Source: Streptomyces sp. NBC_01431 (GTDB lineage Bacteria; Actinomycetota; Actinomycetes; Streptomycetales; Streptomycetaceae). Taken from it: DNA of 64,000 nt. The notes under the pieces are model-generated. The model saw only the letters and a list, made by a program, of their open reading frames with translations, was not told where the DNA came from and made no database searches. Of this stretch, positions 9,406 to 18,525 are shown piece by piece. The translations under genes were made by a program, and so were the position numbers. Where the stretch lies: positions 434,001 through 498,000 of the forward strand of contig NZ_CP109497.1 in the NCBI RefSeq assembly GCF_036231355.1, read 5' to 3'. How positions within the stretch are numbered: position 1 is the first letter of the stretch; the number at the start of each line of letters is the position of its first letter.

Positions 9406-10013
9406 ACAACAACAGCGCGCACTTCCACCCCACCACCGGGGCACCTGCACCGGCCCACTCACCCCAAGGTCCGACCCGGACAGCGGCCCCAGTCCCACCC
9501 ACCGCGCCGGCACCGCGCCCCAGGCCACCCGTCTCAGAAACGGGCCCCCTGATGCGATTCCTGAACCAGATCGCCACCAGCCGCTGGGCCAGCGGCCCGA
9601 TGCGAGCGATGGTGCCCTGGGACGCAGCACTACAGCTCCGTACCAAGGGACGCCTCAGCATCGGACGGGCAGTCGGCCTCCACTCGCTCCTGCTCACTAC
9701 CACCGGTGCCCGCACCGGACAGCCCCGCCAGGTCCCGCTGTTCCACGTGCCGTGTGAGCACGGCTTCGCCGTCATCGGCTCGAACCTCGGCGGAAACAAC
9801 CACCCTGCCTGGAGCAGCAACCTCCTCAAATACCCGTACGCCACCGTCGTCACCCGCGGGAAGCAGTTCCGTGTCCTCGCTCGTGAGACCCACGGCCTCG
9901 AACGTGAGGAGATCTGGCTGACGATCCTCACCGTTTCACCCGGCTACGCAGCCTACGACGCACGCTGCAGCCGGAACTTGCGGATCTTCGTCCTGCAACC
10001 CGTACCCGCATAA
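9402..10013 (+). CDS. F420-dependent nitroreductase-family (Ddn-like) protein
   Basis: 203 residues, GTG start inside the permease stop. After a Pro/Ala-rich leader of about 45 residues comes the split-beta-barrel fold of deazaflavin-dependent nitroreductases: HSLLLTTTGARTGQPRQVPL, the glycine-containing SNLGGNNHPAWSSNL, then YATVVTRGKQFRVLAR. Family members use reduced F420 to reduce quinones or nitro groups. Its place at the end of an ABC operon opposite a polyprenyl synthase makes an isoprenoid or quinone substrate plausible (inference). The leader may be wrongly included; a start near codon 50 (MRFLNQIATS) is possible. Confidence 0.85.
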   Translation: MNNNSAHFHPTTGAPAPAHSPQGPTRTAAPVPPTAPAPRPRPPVSETGPLMRFLNQIATSRWASGPMRAMVPWDAALQLRTKGRLSIGRAVGLHSLLLTTTGARTGQPRQVPLFHVPCEHGFAVIGSNLGGNNHPAWSSNLLKYPYATVVTRGKQFRVLARETHGLEREEIWLTILTVSPGYAAYDARCSRNLRIFVLQPVPA

Positions 10014-10488
10014 GGCGCGGCGACATCTCAGTCAGCGAGGCCCGCTTATGCCAAGCCGACTGGGAAGATCACGGCTGACTGGTGGCGCGGATCGCGAACC
10101 GGTGGGCGGTGAAATGGATGCCGGAGAGCGGCTCCTGGACGCCTGGGAGGGCGGTCCGGCACGGCAGCGGCAGGCGGCTGGGGGAGCGGGTCGCGGGCTG
10201 GCCGAGAACGGGGCCGTCAGGTCAGCGGCCCGTAGTGCCCCCAAGGGCATCCGGGCTCGCCCAGTGCGCACAGGACGTCTGGGTGCGCGGGATGGCCGGG
10301 GAATGTCTGCCTCTGCCCTGGTTCCTGTGTCGTGAACATGTGAGCTCACCACTCCCAAGCCCAGGGTCGCAGGCCGTCATGGACACCAGGTGGATGCCGC
10401 GTGAGAGAGACCGGAAGTCGCCCTGTATAAAAGGCCGTTCTGCGCTACGTTGCTGATCCTTTGACGTCTCGTCAAGCAGGGAGGCGGC
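10014..10488. other. Intergenic region with a possible promoter
   Basis: No supportable gene in 475 bp; open frames on both strands lack family features. A TATAAA-containing stretch near 10426-10432 followed by AGGGAGG just before the GTG at 10489 suggests the promoter and ribosome-binding site of the next gene. Confidence 0.4.
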
Positions 10489-10968
10489 GTGGAACAGCCC
10501 GAGGCTGCGGATCTCGCGCTGGGGCGGGCCATCGTGGCGCGGATAGCCCCCGAGGAGCTCCCCTACTTCGACGAGACCGCGGCGAGCCTGCCCCGCCGTA
10601 CGCGCAGGCGTGGCGGGCGGCGTCCCAAGGAGGATCCGCTGGCGTTCGGCGGCGCCGCCGAACTGGTCGTCACCAGCATCGCCTGCGGGGTCGCTACCGA
10701 GGTGGTGAAGACGATGGGCGCGTCGGTGGGAAGCGGTCTGGTTGCCCGGCTCCGGCGGCTGCTGCCCCGCAGCCGCAGTGCGGAACCGGTGGCGCCCGAT
10801 CCCGGCGGGCAAACATCGCTGCCCGCCCTCACCGAGGAGCGGATCGCCGATCTGGGGGCAGCCGCAGGACGCAGCGCCGTCCTCCTTGGTCTGCCGCCGG
10901 ATCGCTCCGAGTTGCTCGCCGAAGTGGTCCGGGACCATCTGAGAGCAGCCCACCGGCCCAGCGCATGA
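10489..10968 (+). CDS. Hypothetical protein, partner of the M48 protease
   Basis: 159 residues from a GTG preceded by AGGGAGG. Not recognised. The first 50 residues are acidic then strongly basic (PRRTRRRGGRRPKED). The middle GAAELVVTSIACGVATEVVK is a moderately hydrophobic helix of about 25 residues that could associate with the membrane, and the rest is helical and charged. The stop overlaps the ATG of the metalloprotease gene (ATGA), so the proteins are probably made in fixed ratio and may work together. Confidence 0.7.
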   Translation: MEQPEAADLALGRAIVARIAPEELPYFDETAASLPRRTRRRGGRRPKEDPLAFGGAAELVVTSIACGVATEVVKTMGASVGSGLVARLRRLLPRSRSAEPVAPDPGGQTSLPALTEERIADLGAAAGRSAVLLGLPPDRSELLAEVVRDHLRAAHRPSA

Positions 10969-13073
10969 CGGCCCCCGGGGGTGCTACGCCGCCCTTGGAG
11001 GCCGTGCCGGCGCGCCGATCGCTGCCCTCGGGCACGCTCGTTGCATTCGTGCTGCTGATCTGCGCGGTGCTGTCGTTCCTGTCGGTCCTGCACCCCGGCT
11101 ACGCCGACTTCATCGCCGGCGAACGGGGCGCCCCCGACCTCAACAGCTGCATCCGCAATGCGATACGGGAGGCCGGTGGGACGGGCGAATTCATCCAGTC
11201 CCATGCCCGGACGGGCTGCGACTCCAGTGGCGATCGCACCTCGCAGGGCATCCTCGTGTCGTATGTGATCCTCGCCGTAGCGACCGCTGTGCACTACCGC
11301 TTCCGGTCCGCCCGCCGTGCGCGGCGCCGCGGGGTACGGCTGCTGGACCCGGCGCGTTTGCCTGCCCTGCACGCGGAGACCGCCCGTCTGGCCGCCGGTG
11401 CCGAGCAGACTCGCGGAGTCACCTTCCTGGTGGACTTCCTCGACTCCGGGGTGAACGGCGTCACCTTCGGCCGCGTCGGCCACCGGCAGATCATCCTCAG
11501 CCGCGGCCTGATCCGCCTCCTCGACGGGGACGCTTCAGACCGTGCCGCCTTCCGCGCGGTCGTCCTCCACGAACTGGCTCACGTGCGCAACCGCGACGTC
11601 GACATCACTCTCGTCAGCATCGGGCTGCTGCGCTGCTTCTTCGTGCTGATGCTCTTGCTTCCGCTGGTCGGAAACCTTGCCGGACTGCTCTTCGTGCCGG
11701 GCGGCACCCCGTACTACGGGATGGCGCTGTTCGACTCGGCCGTGTTCGGCGCGGTTCTGCTCGCCGCCCGCTCCGCCATCCTGCGGACCAGGGAGTTCCG
11801 GGCCGACGCCCGGGTCGTGGAGTGGATGGGCACAGCGCAGCCGCTGCTGCACGCCTTCGACCTCGCTTCGGCCGCGTCCGGCGGCCGGCGGTCGGTGCGC
11901 GGCTGGTGGGCGAAGACCACCCGCACCCACCCCACGTTCGCCCAGCGTCGAGCCTGCCTGGCCGATGAGGCGCTGGTGATGCACCAGGGCTTCGCATTCG
12001 CCTTCGTCATGGGGTTCTGCCTACCGACCGCCTGGGACCCGGTCTCCTCTGTCACTGCACAGGTCCGGCAAGGCGGTGGCGTCAGCAGCTGGTGGCCGTC
12101 GGGGCTGATCACCCTGGTGCTTGTACTGGTGCTGCTGCTCACTACGGTCCGCGCCTCGCTGCACCGGCTGACGCATCGGACGGGGGCACCCTCGCCGGTG
12201 CCGTTCCGGCTGGGGGTGGGCGTGGGGGTGCTGGCGGGCTTCGCGCTTGCGCCCAGTGCGGTCACCGACCATCTGTCCCTGCCGGGATTGCGCCTCTCTT
12301 CGCAGGCCTCCGGCTGGCTGGTGGTGGCCCTGCTCGCGCTCCTGTTCACCATGTGGTGCCAGTACCTCGGTGACTCCTGGGCCCGTGCGGTGGACCTGGC
12401 ACGGCGGCCGTTCATCACCTTCGCCGGGGTGGGTCTCATCGTGGCGGGGGCGGTGGTCGCAGAGGCGGGAACTGTCTTCGGGCTCCAGTGGGAAATCGAG
12501 TACGGCCAGTTCATGGACAAGCGCCTGGCTGCCTTGCCGGGCCCGCTACACGCCGCGGTGTGGACGCAGTACAGGTACATGACGCAGCTGCTCTCCCTCT
12601 GGTGGCTGCTCGCACTGCTCGCGGTACTGCTCGGGGTGCCGTTGGCCGGTGCGATACGCGGCATGAGGCTCCCTCGGTACGCGGGGGTGCAGGACCTGCC
12701 GGAGCGGCCTGCGCGGCGCGCCCTCGCCCCGGTGCTGGGTGCGACCGCGCTGACGGCACTCCTGCTGCCGTCGGCCTATACCTGGTGGGCCCATCAGCGC
12801 GGCCTTGACGCGCTGGCATTCCCGACCTTCCTCACCCCCATTACGGTCGCCGCGGCAACCGGGACACTGGCCGGTGGGCTGGCCAGGACCCGCAGCATGG
12901 TGTGGGCGGCGGTTACCTCGCTGGCGATGGGCCTGCTGCTGGCGCTACCGCTGCCGACCAGTACGTGGAGTTCCCAACTGGGCGTCGGGGCCGAGGGTGC
13001 CGTCCTCGGCACCCTCCTCATGGCGGCGATTCCGCGCGGCCGCCTCCTGCCTCGGCGCACGGGTGGTGGGTGA
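10965..13073 (+). CDS. Membrane-bound M48-family metalloprotease
   Basis: 702 residues. The zinc motif is HELAHVRNRD (HExxH) near residue 202, followed by transmembrane segments and a Glu/Asp-containing TREFRADARVVEWMG that probably gives the third ligand, as in Ste24/HtpX-type M48 peptidases. The N-terminal hydrophobic stretch VAFVLLICAVLSFLSVL and at least eight more segments place it in the membrane. It is much longer than HtpX (about 290) because of a C-terminal block of roughly 350 residues with further membrane helices and no known fold that I recognise. Start 10965 overlaps the previous stop. Confidence 0.85.
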   Translation: MTAPGGATPPLEAVPARRSLPSGTLVAFVLLICAVLSFLSVLHPGYADFIAGERGAPDLNSCIRNAIREAGGTGEFIQSHARTGCDSSGDRTSQGILVSYVILAVATAVHYRFRSARRARRRGVRLLDPARLPALHAETARLAAGAEQTRGVTFLVDFLDSGVNGVTFGRVGHRQIILSRGLIRLLDGDASDRAAFRAVVLHELAHVRNRDVDITLVSIGLLRCFFVLMLLLPLVGNLAGLLFVPGGTPYYGMALFDSAVFGAVLLAARSAILRTREFRADARVVEWMGTAQPLLHAFDLASAASGGRRSVRGWWAKTTRTHPTFAQRRACLADEALVMHQGFAFAFVMGFCLPTAWDPVSSVTAQVRQGGGVSSWWPSGLITLVLVLVLLLTTVRASLHRLTHRTGAPSPVPFRLGVGVGVLAGFALAPSAVTDHLSLPGLRLSSQASGWLVVALLALLFTMWCQYLGDSWARAVDLARRPFITFAGVGLIVAGAVVAEAGTVFGLQWEIEYGQFMDKRLAALPGPLHAAVWTQYRYMTQLLSLWWLLALLAVLLGVPLAGAIRGMRLPRYAGVQDLPERPARRALAPVLGATALTALLLPSAYTWWAHQRGLDALAFPTFLTPITVAAATGTLAGGLARTRSMVWAAVTSLAMGLLLALPLPTSTWSSQLGVGAEGAVLGTLLMAAIPRGRLLPRRTGGG

Positions 13074-13290
13074 CCGAAGGACGGAGTGAGCTTGTCGTTC
13101 AACCTGCGACGCCGAACGCAGGTCGAACTTGATCAGCATGGGCTCGCCCCGGGGTCGCGGATACGGCGCCGTCGGTGTTTCCGGTTGTGCCAGGTGATAT
13201 CCCTATCTCCCCGAGCCACACCCCGCACAGCAGCAAACCGACATCACGGTCTGCGAGCAGGCAGCCGCACGACCGTACCGGCAGAGTGAG

Positions 13291-13848
13291 TCAGCTGAGC
13301 TTTTCGTCGATGGTCAGCTTCGACAGCTCGTCAATGAGCTGGGCCAGTTCGCCGCCAAGTCCCTCGGAGGGGGAGAAGTGTCCCTCGGAGGACAAGGAGT
13401 GGATCGCGGGTACGGCCAGGCGGCGCTGGGCGGGCCGCAGGCCGAGTCGGGTGAGTACGGGCAGCAGCATTTCGGCGGCCGGTGCGCCGCCGGAGTCGCC
13501 GGCGGAGTAGCTGACCAGGCCGACCGGCTTGCCCTCCCACTCCTTGTACAGGTGGTCCAGGGCGTTCTTCAGCGGTGCGGTGAAGCCCCCGTTGTACATC
13601 GGCATGACGAACACGAATGCGTCGGCCGCGCCGGCGATCGCGCTCCAGTCACGGGTGTGCTGGTGGTTGTAGATACCGGTCGAGGCGTACTCGGGCTCAT
13701 CGAGCAGCGGAAGGGCGAGTGCCCCCAGGTCGACGAACTCGACCTCGAACGCGCCGTGTTCGCCGGCGGCGTCGGCGACCCATCGGGCGAGGGCGCGGCC
13801 GTTGGAGACGGTTCGGGTGCTGGTGGACAGGACAAGCAGGCGGGCCAT
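13291..13848 (-). CDS. NAD(P)H-dependent FMN reductase
   Basis: 185 residues starting MARLLVLSTSTRTVSNGRAL, the flavodoxin-like phosphate loop of the FMN_red family. The MPMYNGGFTAPLKNALDHLY segment is the typical active-site region. GGGAAG-like purine-rich sequence precedes the ATG at 13848. It transfers electrons from NAD(P)H to FMN or directly to quinones or azo compounds. It diverges from a MarR regulator with palindromic sites between them, so it is probably that regulator's target. Confidence 0.88.
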   Translation of the reverse strand: MARLLVLSTSTRTVSNGRALARWVADAAGEHGAFEVEFVDLGALALPLLDEPEYASTGIYNHQHTRDWSAIAGAADAFVFVMPMYNGGFTAPLKNALDHLYKEWEGKPVGLVSYSAGDSGGAPAAEMLLPVLTRLGLRPAQRRLAVPAIHSLSSEGHFSPSEGLGGELAQLIDELSKLTIDEKLS

Positions 13849-13898
13849 GTCGGCTTCCCTCCGAAGTGGTTGATGTGTCACCAATCCAAGCGCGCAAC

Positions 13899-13936
13899 TA
13901 GGTGACTTGTCAACCACCTACGTGACACGTCACCTA
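13899..13936. promoter_or_regulatory. Probable MarR operators in the divergent promoter region
   Basis: Two elements of the form GTGAC-NN-GTCAC lie 20 bp apart: 13902-13913 (GTGACTTGTCAA, imperfect) and 13922-13933 (GTGACACGTCAC, perfect arms). They are enclosed by TAGGTGAC (13899-13906) and GTCACCTA (13929-13936). A further half-site GTGTCACC lies at 13875-13882. On the minus strand TTGACA (complement of 13908-13913) could be the -35 of the FMN reductase gene, placing the first operator in the promoter. Confidence 0.55.
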
Positions 13937-13955
13937 TCCCGTTAGAGTTCCGTCC

Positions 13956-14429
13956 ATGACCTCTCCCCGCTGGCTGACCGATCCCGAACAGCGCGCCTGG
14001 TACGCCTGGCGGCGGATGTTCCCCCTCATCAACGCCGAGATCTCCCGCGACCTCGGCGCGGACAGCGGCCTGTCCGAGGCCGACTACGACGTCCTGTCCG
14101 TGCTCAGCGAAACTCCCGGCAACCGCATGCGCGTCACCGGCCTCGCCGGCCTGATGATGTGGTCCCGCAGCCGCCTCTCCCACCACCTCACCCGCATGGA
14201 ACAGCGTGGCCTGGTCCGCCGGGAGGAGGTCACCTCCGACGGCCGCGGCGCCGAGGTGGTCCTCACGGACGCCGGCGTCGCCGTCATCCACGCCGCGGCC
14301 CCCCTGCACGTCGAATCCGTACGCCGGCACCTGATCGACCACCTCACCCCGGAAGAACTGGCCACCCTGGCCGGCCTCGGGGAGGCCATCGCCCAGCGCA
14401 TGGGCGTCACCCGCAAGAACAAGAACTAG
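13956..14429 (+). CDS. MarR-family transcriptional regulator
   Basis: 157 residues. The winged helix runs from about residue 45 to 115, including VTGLAGLMMWSRSRLSHHLT (recognition helix) and the wing ending RREEVTSDGRGAEVVLTDAG. Starts at the ATG at 13956, 107 bp from the divergent FMN reductase start. Members of this family repress a neighbouring gene until a phenolic or oxidant ligand binds; the palindromes between the genes fit that arrangement. Confidence 0.9.
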   Translation: MTSPRWLTDPEQRAWYAWRRMFPLINAEISRDLGADSGLSEADYDVLSVLSETPGNRMRVTGLAGLMMWSRSRLSHHLTRMEQRGLVRREEVTSDGRGAEVVLTDAGVAVIHAAAPLHVESVRRHLIDHLTPEELATLAGLGEAIAQRMGVTRKNKN

Positions 14430-14456
14430 GGCCAATACCGCTTACTTTGGCGCCCC

Positions 14457-14692
14457 TTAGAGCCTTCCCAGGAGGGCATCGCCGCAGTTCAACAACGCAC
14501 TAGGGCTGACGCTGTCCGCGCGCCTGAGCAGGCAGTACGGCGACAGCAGTACGTGCGGCAGGAGCGGCAACGGGCCAGCCTCGGCCGCAGCCCCCGGAGG
14601 CCGCCCCCGGGCAGCCGGATCGCGCGCTCGCGTGCATGGCCCCACGGACGCAGTGGCCCGTCGCAGGCCGGACACGTCGGCAGCACATTCAT
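14457..14692 (-). pseudogene. Frameshifted zinc-ribbon/HTH transposase-associated fragment
   Basis: The minus strand begins MNVLPTCPACDGPLRPWGHA with a Cys-x2-Cys pair, then RLARCRSCRT. Similarity continues in another frame as HVLLSPYCLLRRADSVS. This pattern (CPxC, CRSCRTTHVLLP, then YCLLRRAD) is that of DUF6431-like proteins associated with mobile elements. One frameshift near 14560 and early truncation make it non-functional. Confidence 0.55.
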
Positions 14693-14934
14693 CTCCGGCT
14701 CCGCTACGAAGCGCTGCCCCAGGCAGGAGCCATCGCCTGAAATCGGCGCGGGTCATCGAATAGCTCGCTGGCTTTGTTCGCGAGTCGTGGTTCTGGCTCA
14801 ACTCATGACGTCACCTGTACGCGGGTTGGGGAGGCTCCCAGATCCACGGGCGGGTGATGTTTCACGAGTTTGGGGTTCTGGCTCAGATCTTGGGGAGCGG
14901 TCGCGGAGTGTTCCCTCGGTGTTCGGATGCACGC

Positions 14935-14957
14935 GTTGATTCGTTGATTCGTTGATT
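14935..14957 (+). repeat. Short tandem repeat, 8-bp unit x 2.9
   Basis: GTTGATTC occurs twice in succession, followed by GTTGATT. It lies 20 bp beyond the start of the convergent small gene's stop region. No function assigned. Confidence 0.7.
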
Positions 14958-14959
14958 GG

Positions 14960-15235
14960 CTACTCAACGGCTCGGTAGTCGGGTGACGGATGGGCCAGCT
15001 CGGGGTGTTCCACTACGTACCGATCGCCGTGGATCGCCAGCATCGCCCAGTGCCACGCCTCGTCGTGAAAAATCAGCCCGCGGTACGGCGCCTCAGCCGG
15101 TTCGTATGGGTAACACTCCAGGGCGGCCTCCCTGGCTTCCTTCGGCGCCAGCCCGCCGTGATGCTGCATTACCCATGCGTAGCTACGCCGCTCGGACTGC
15201 AGACAGTCGAGATACTCAGCTTCGTTCCAGGTCAC
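14960..15235 (-). CDS. Small conserved hypothetical protein
   Basis: 91 residues, starting MTWNEAEYLDCLQSERRSYA, with a recognisable aromatic core YRGLIFHDEAWHWAMLAIHG. Acidic, soluble, no signal peptide. Proteins of this kind occur in many Streptomyces genomes without known function. It ends close to the 8-bp tandem repeat. The 210 bp upstream hold only a short fragment I cannot assign. Confidence 0.6.
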   Translation of the reverse strand: MTWNEAEYLDCLQSERRSYAWVMQHHGGLAPKEAREAALECYPYEPAEAPYRGLIFHDEAWHWAMLAIHGDRYVVEHPELAHPSPDYRAVE

Positions 15236-15448
15236 GGCTCAACGGTAGAGCAGGCGACGAGGAGCGCGATGGGGGCCGGAGTGGAGGGGAGCGGGCGTAC
15301 CCGCTGGTTCCAGGTCGCGAACCGGTCGGCCATGGTCGGAGAGTGCAGCCGGTCCCAGGCGCAGATGGTGGTCAGCAGGGTGAGGAGCGCTCTGCCCAGT
15401 GCGGCATGGTCGGCTTACGGACAATGCGCTTCATGGCCCTCTCCCGGC

Positions 15449-16951
15449 TCAGCCGAAGTGGCGGATGCGGGCGGCGGTCGTGGGGGCGTAGGGCAGCCAG
15501 TCACTGATCGTTCCGGTGGTGACGAACTCGGCGACGGCGGTCGCGAATTCGCGGCCCAGGGCGCGCTGGGTGGCGCCGGCCCCGGCAAGGACGGGGCTGT
15601 CGAGGAAGGCGTCGAAGGTGTTGAAGAGGAAGGGCAGTTCGGCGCAGTGGGTGGCTCCCAGGGTGTACGGGTCCTCGGCGGGGGCGTAGTCGAACTCGTA
15701 GACGTAGGTGGTGTTGCCGCCGGCCGCGTGATGGTCGGCAATCTCCAGCGAACCGTCCCGGAAGAGCTCGTCGGTCTGCGCCGCGGTGAAGATCTGCGCC
15801 GGTGTCGCCTGCGGGAGACGAGCGGCGTGCTGCTGGTAGACGTCCTCAGCGACCTGCCGCCCGACCTGGGCGGTGAGCACGTCCAGTGCGGCTGTCGTGG
15901 TGAGGTTCTGGATGCGGGGGTCGAAGGCGAAGAAGGCCGTCGACTCGTCGTGAGTGGTGCCGACCAGCAGCGGCTTCCCCTCCAACGCGCCGTCCGCGAG
16001 CGCCTGTTGCCGCGTGCGGGGCATGCCGGGACCGCCGAGGACCGGGTACATCGGCGGAGCCACGTTGCCCGGAACCGCGAGCTGGGCGGAGAGCCGGCCG
16101 TAGGCCGCCAGCAGCTGCTCGGCCGGCAGGGCGCGCAGGGCCTTCGCGGTGTCAGTGCCGTCCGCGATGCCCAGCAGGCGCAGATAGGCGTCGGCGTTCT
16201 CGGCGGCCTGGTGCGCATCCTGCGGGGCCAGGCCGAAGGGCCCGCTCTGCAGCAGCACCCGCGTGATGGATCCGCTCGTCTCGGGATCGAGGGCCAGCAT
16301 CAGGGACGAGTAGGCCCCCGCGGACTGCCCGCCGACCGTGACGGTGCGCGCGTCTCCGCCGAAGGAGGCGACGTTGTCCTGCACCCAGCGCAGTACGGCG
16401 GCCTGGTCCTGCGGGCCCAGGTTGGCGGCCCCGATCTGCGGCAGATAGAGGTAACCCAGCGGCCCCACACGGTAGTTGGCGGCGACGACCACGATGTCGC
16501 CCAGGGCGGCGAGGCGGGCGCCGTCGTACCAGTCCCAGCCGCCGGAGCCGCTGGTGAAGCCACCCCCGTGCCACCACACCAGGACCGGCCGGGCCACCCC
16601 GTCCGTCAGCGCCCGGCGCGGGGTGAAGACGTTGACGGTCAGGCTGCCGTCCTCGTTCCAGTCCGGCACCCGCTGCCCCTGTACCTTCTCCAGCCGGGAG
16701 GCCGCCTGCGGCACTGACGGACCGGCCTGCGCCGCATCCCGCACCTCCGTCCAGCCCGCGTGCGGCCGCGGCGACGCGAACCGCAGCTCGCCCACCGGCG
16801 ACGCGGCGTACGGGATACCTCGGAAGGACACCGCCTCGCCCTCCACGACGCCCCTGACCTTGCCCCGCTCGGTGTTCACGACCATGCGCTCGATACCGGC
16901 ACCGGTCACCGTGCTCACCTGCTCTCTCTCGTCTCGGGTGCTCCGAGACAT
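15449..16951 (-). CDS. Type-B carboxylesterase
   Basis: About 500 residues. It shows RGIPYAASPVGELRF near the N-terminus, the oxyanion region VLVWWHGGGFTSGSGG, the nucleophile elbow GGQSAGAY (usual form GESAGA; here Gln precedes Ser), and a late Asp/Glu (GTTHDESTAFF) and His (GATHCAELPF). It hydrolyses carboxylic esters; the lack of a clear signal peptide suggests a cytosolic enzyme. The start is uncertain: 16951 (MSRSTRDE) or a GTG near 16918 preceded by a GA-rich Shine-Dalgarno stretch. It diverges from the Lrp regulator, which probably controls it. Confidence 0.85.
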   Translation of the reverse strand: MSRSTRDEREQVSTVTGAGIERMVVNTERGKVRGVVEGEAVSFRGIPYAASPVGELRFASPRPHAGWTEVRDAAQAGPSVPQAASRLEKVQGQRVPDWNEDGSLTVNVFTPRRALTDGVARPVLVWWHGGGFTSGSGGWDWYDGARLAALGDIVVVAANYRVGPLGYLYLPQIGAANLGPQDQAAVLRWVQDNVASFGGDARTVTVGGQSAGAYSSLMLALDPETSGSITRVLLQSGPFGLAPQDAHQAAENADAYLRLLGIADGTDTAKALRALPAEQLLAAYGRLSAQLAVPGNVAPPMYPVLGGPGMPRTRQQALADGALEGKPLLVGTTHDESTAFFAFDPRIQNLTTTAALDVLTAQVGRQVAEDVYQQHAARLPQATPAQIFTAAQTDELFRDGSLEIADHHAAGGNTTYVYEFDYAPAEDPYTLGATHCAELPFLFNTFDAFLDSPVLAGAGATQRALGREFATAVAEFVTTGTISDWLPYAPTTAARIRHFG

Positions 16952-17025
16952 TTCTAGGCCGGGGAGAAAAGCTGAGCCAGAAATACCCATGTGAATCGAG
17001 GAAGCAAGACATAAAATTCTGAACC

Positions 17026-18003
17026 ATGGAAAAAGTGCGCCACCAGCTGAACGAGACGGACAGTCGGATCGCCGCCGCGATGCTGGCCGCCCCGCGCGCC
17101 TCATGGCGGACGGTCGCCCGTGTCCTGGGCATCTCGGAGCGCACCGTCGTGCGACGTTCGGCGCCGCTGTTCGGCGACGGGACCCTACGTGCCACGGCCG
17201 TGCGCAACCCCGTGCACTTCCCCGACCTGATCCCGCTGGCCCTGCGTATCCGCTGCAAGCCCGACCGGATCGGCGCCGTCGCCGCCACCCTCGCCCGCCG
17301 CCCCGACACCCTCTGGGTGGACGTCCTCGGCGGCGGGGACGAGATCTGCACCATCCTGTTCCTGGACGGCCCGGACGCCCGCAACAGCCTGCTGCTGCGC
17401 GACCTCCCCGCCACCCCCGCGGTCCAGTCGTGGACCTCGCATGTCCTGCTACGGGTCTTCCCGGCCGTCTTCGACTGGAGCGGCGGCCTGCTGTCGGAGG
17501 CCGAACTGACCAGCCTGCGCCCGGACATGCCCGCGGTACACACCCGGCCCGCCCTCCAGCCCGTCGACCACCAGCTGATCACCGCGCTGATCGAAGACGG
17601 ACGAGCCTCCTACACCGACCTCGCCCGCCGCGCCGACACCACCGCCCTCACCGCCCGCCGCCGCCTGGAGGCACTGGTCGGCGGCCAGGTCCTCCGGCTC
17701 GCGACCGAAGTCGACCTCGCCCGGCTGGGCATCCGCACCGAGGCACTTCTGTGGATCACTGTCGCACCCGGGGGACTGGAGGAGACGGGCCAGGAGCTCA
17801 GCCGCCACCCTCAGGTCCGCTTCGCCTCCGCCGCGACCGGCACCGCCAACCTCCTCGTGGCGCTCGCCGCAGCCGACCTCAACGCGCTCTACCACTTCAT
17901 GAGTGACACCATCGGAGCCCTCGAACACATCTCCACCGTCGAGGTCACGCCCATCCTGACCGGCGTCAAGAGAACCGGCCTGGTCCGTCCGGGCAGCCTG
18001 TGA
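17026..18003 (+). CDS. Lrp/AsnC-family regulator, double-length
   Basis: 325 residues containing two Lrp/AsnC units in tandem. The first helix-turn-helix lies in LNETDSRIAAAMLAAPRASW with VARVLGISERTVVRR. The second is LIEDGRASYTDLARRADTTA. Each is followed by a RAM/AsnC ligand domain. Usual Lrp proteins are about 150 residues, and this duplicated form is common in Streptomyces. It diverges from the carboxylesterase across about 75 bp, suggesting that gene as its target. Confidence 0.88.
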   Translation: MEKVRHQLNETDSRIAAAMLAAPRASWRTVARVLGISERTVVRRSAPLFGDGTLRATAVRNPVHFPDLIPLALRIRCKPDRIGAVAATLARRPDTLWVDVLGGGDEICTILFLDGPDARNSLLLRDLPATPAVQSWTSHVLLRVFPAVFDWSGGLLSEAELTSLRPDMPAVHTRPALQPVDHQLITALIEDGRASYTDLARRADTTALTARRRLEALVGGQVLRLATEVDLARLGIRTEALLWITVAPGGLEETGQELSRHPQVRFASAATGTANLLVALAAADLNALYHFMSDTIGALEHISTVEVTPILTGVKRTGLVRPGSL

Positions 18004-18049
18004 GCCGAACACACGCGGCCTTCGGCGTCATCGTCCCCAACACCGACGT

Positions 18050-18525
18050 ATGAGCAACCAGAATCAGCCCCAGCACTTCGACGGCCAGTCCCCGCTTGGG
18101 CCCGGACACCTTCTTGTTGGCGTCCAGTCCCGTCGTGGTCTTCGGGACACCCGCGGCCGCGCGGACGGACTGGGTGTCGATGATCACCAGGGACGGGTCC
18201 TCCAATCGCCGGGCGCTCTCCCGCACTTGGTAGCGCAGGAGTTCCTGGATTCGATGGTCAAGACCGTCTTCGCATCACAGGCCGAAGTAGTGGAACGCCG
18301 CCGCGACCAGGCTGGGAAGTCGTGGGGCAGATAGCGCCACTGGCAGACCGTCCGGTTCCGATGGAAGATCGCGTTCACTACCTCCCGCAGATCGCACGCC
18401 CCGGGATCACCGGTCGCCGACCGCGCCACCCTCTCCTGCTTCCAAGGCGTGATCATCGGCTCGATCAACGCCCACCGCTCGTCCGGCAAGTCGCTGGGGT
18501 ACGGCTCTCGCTCCATGCCCCGCAT
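18050..18525 (-). pseudogene. IS5-family transposase remnant
   Basis: Minus-strand N-terminal segment YPSDLPDERWALIEPMITPW, then FHRNRTVCQWRYLPHDFPAW, then in a different frame RLEDPSLVIIDTQSVRAAAG with the first DDE Asp (IDTQ) and KKVSGPKRGLAVEVLG. The match stops there, so the rest of the DDE domain is missing. It carries a frameshift near 18290 and a 3-prime truncation. The terminal repeats were not identified. Confidence 0.8.
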
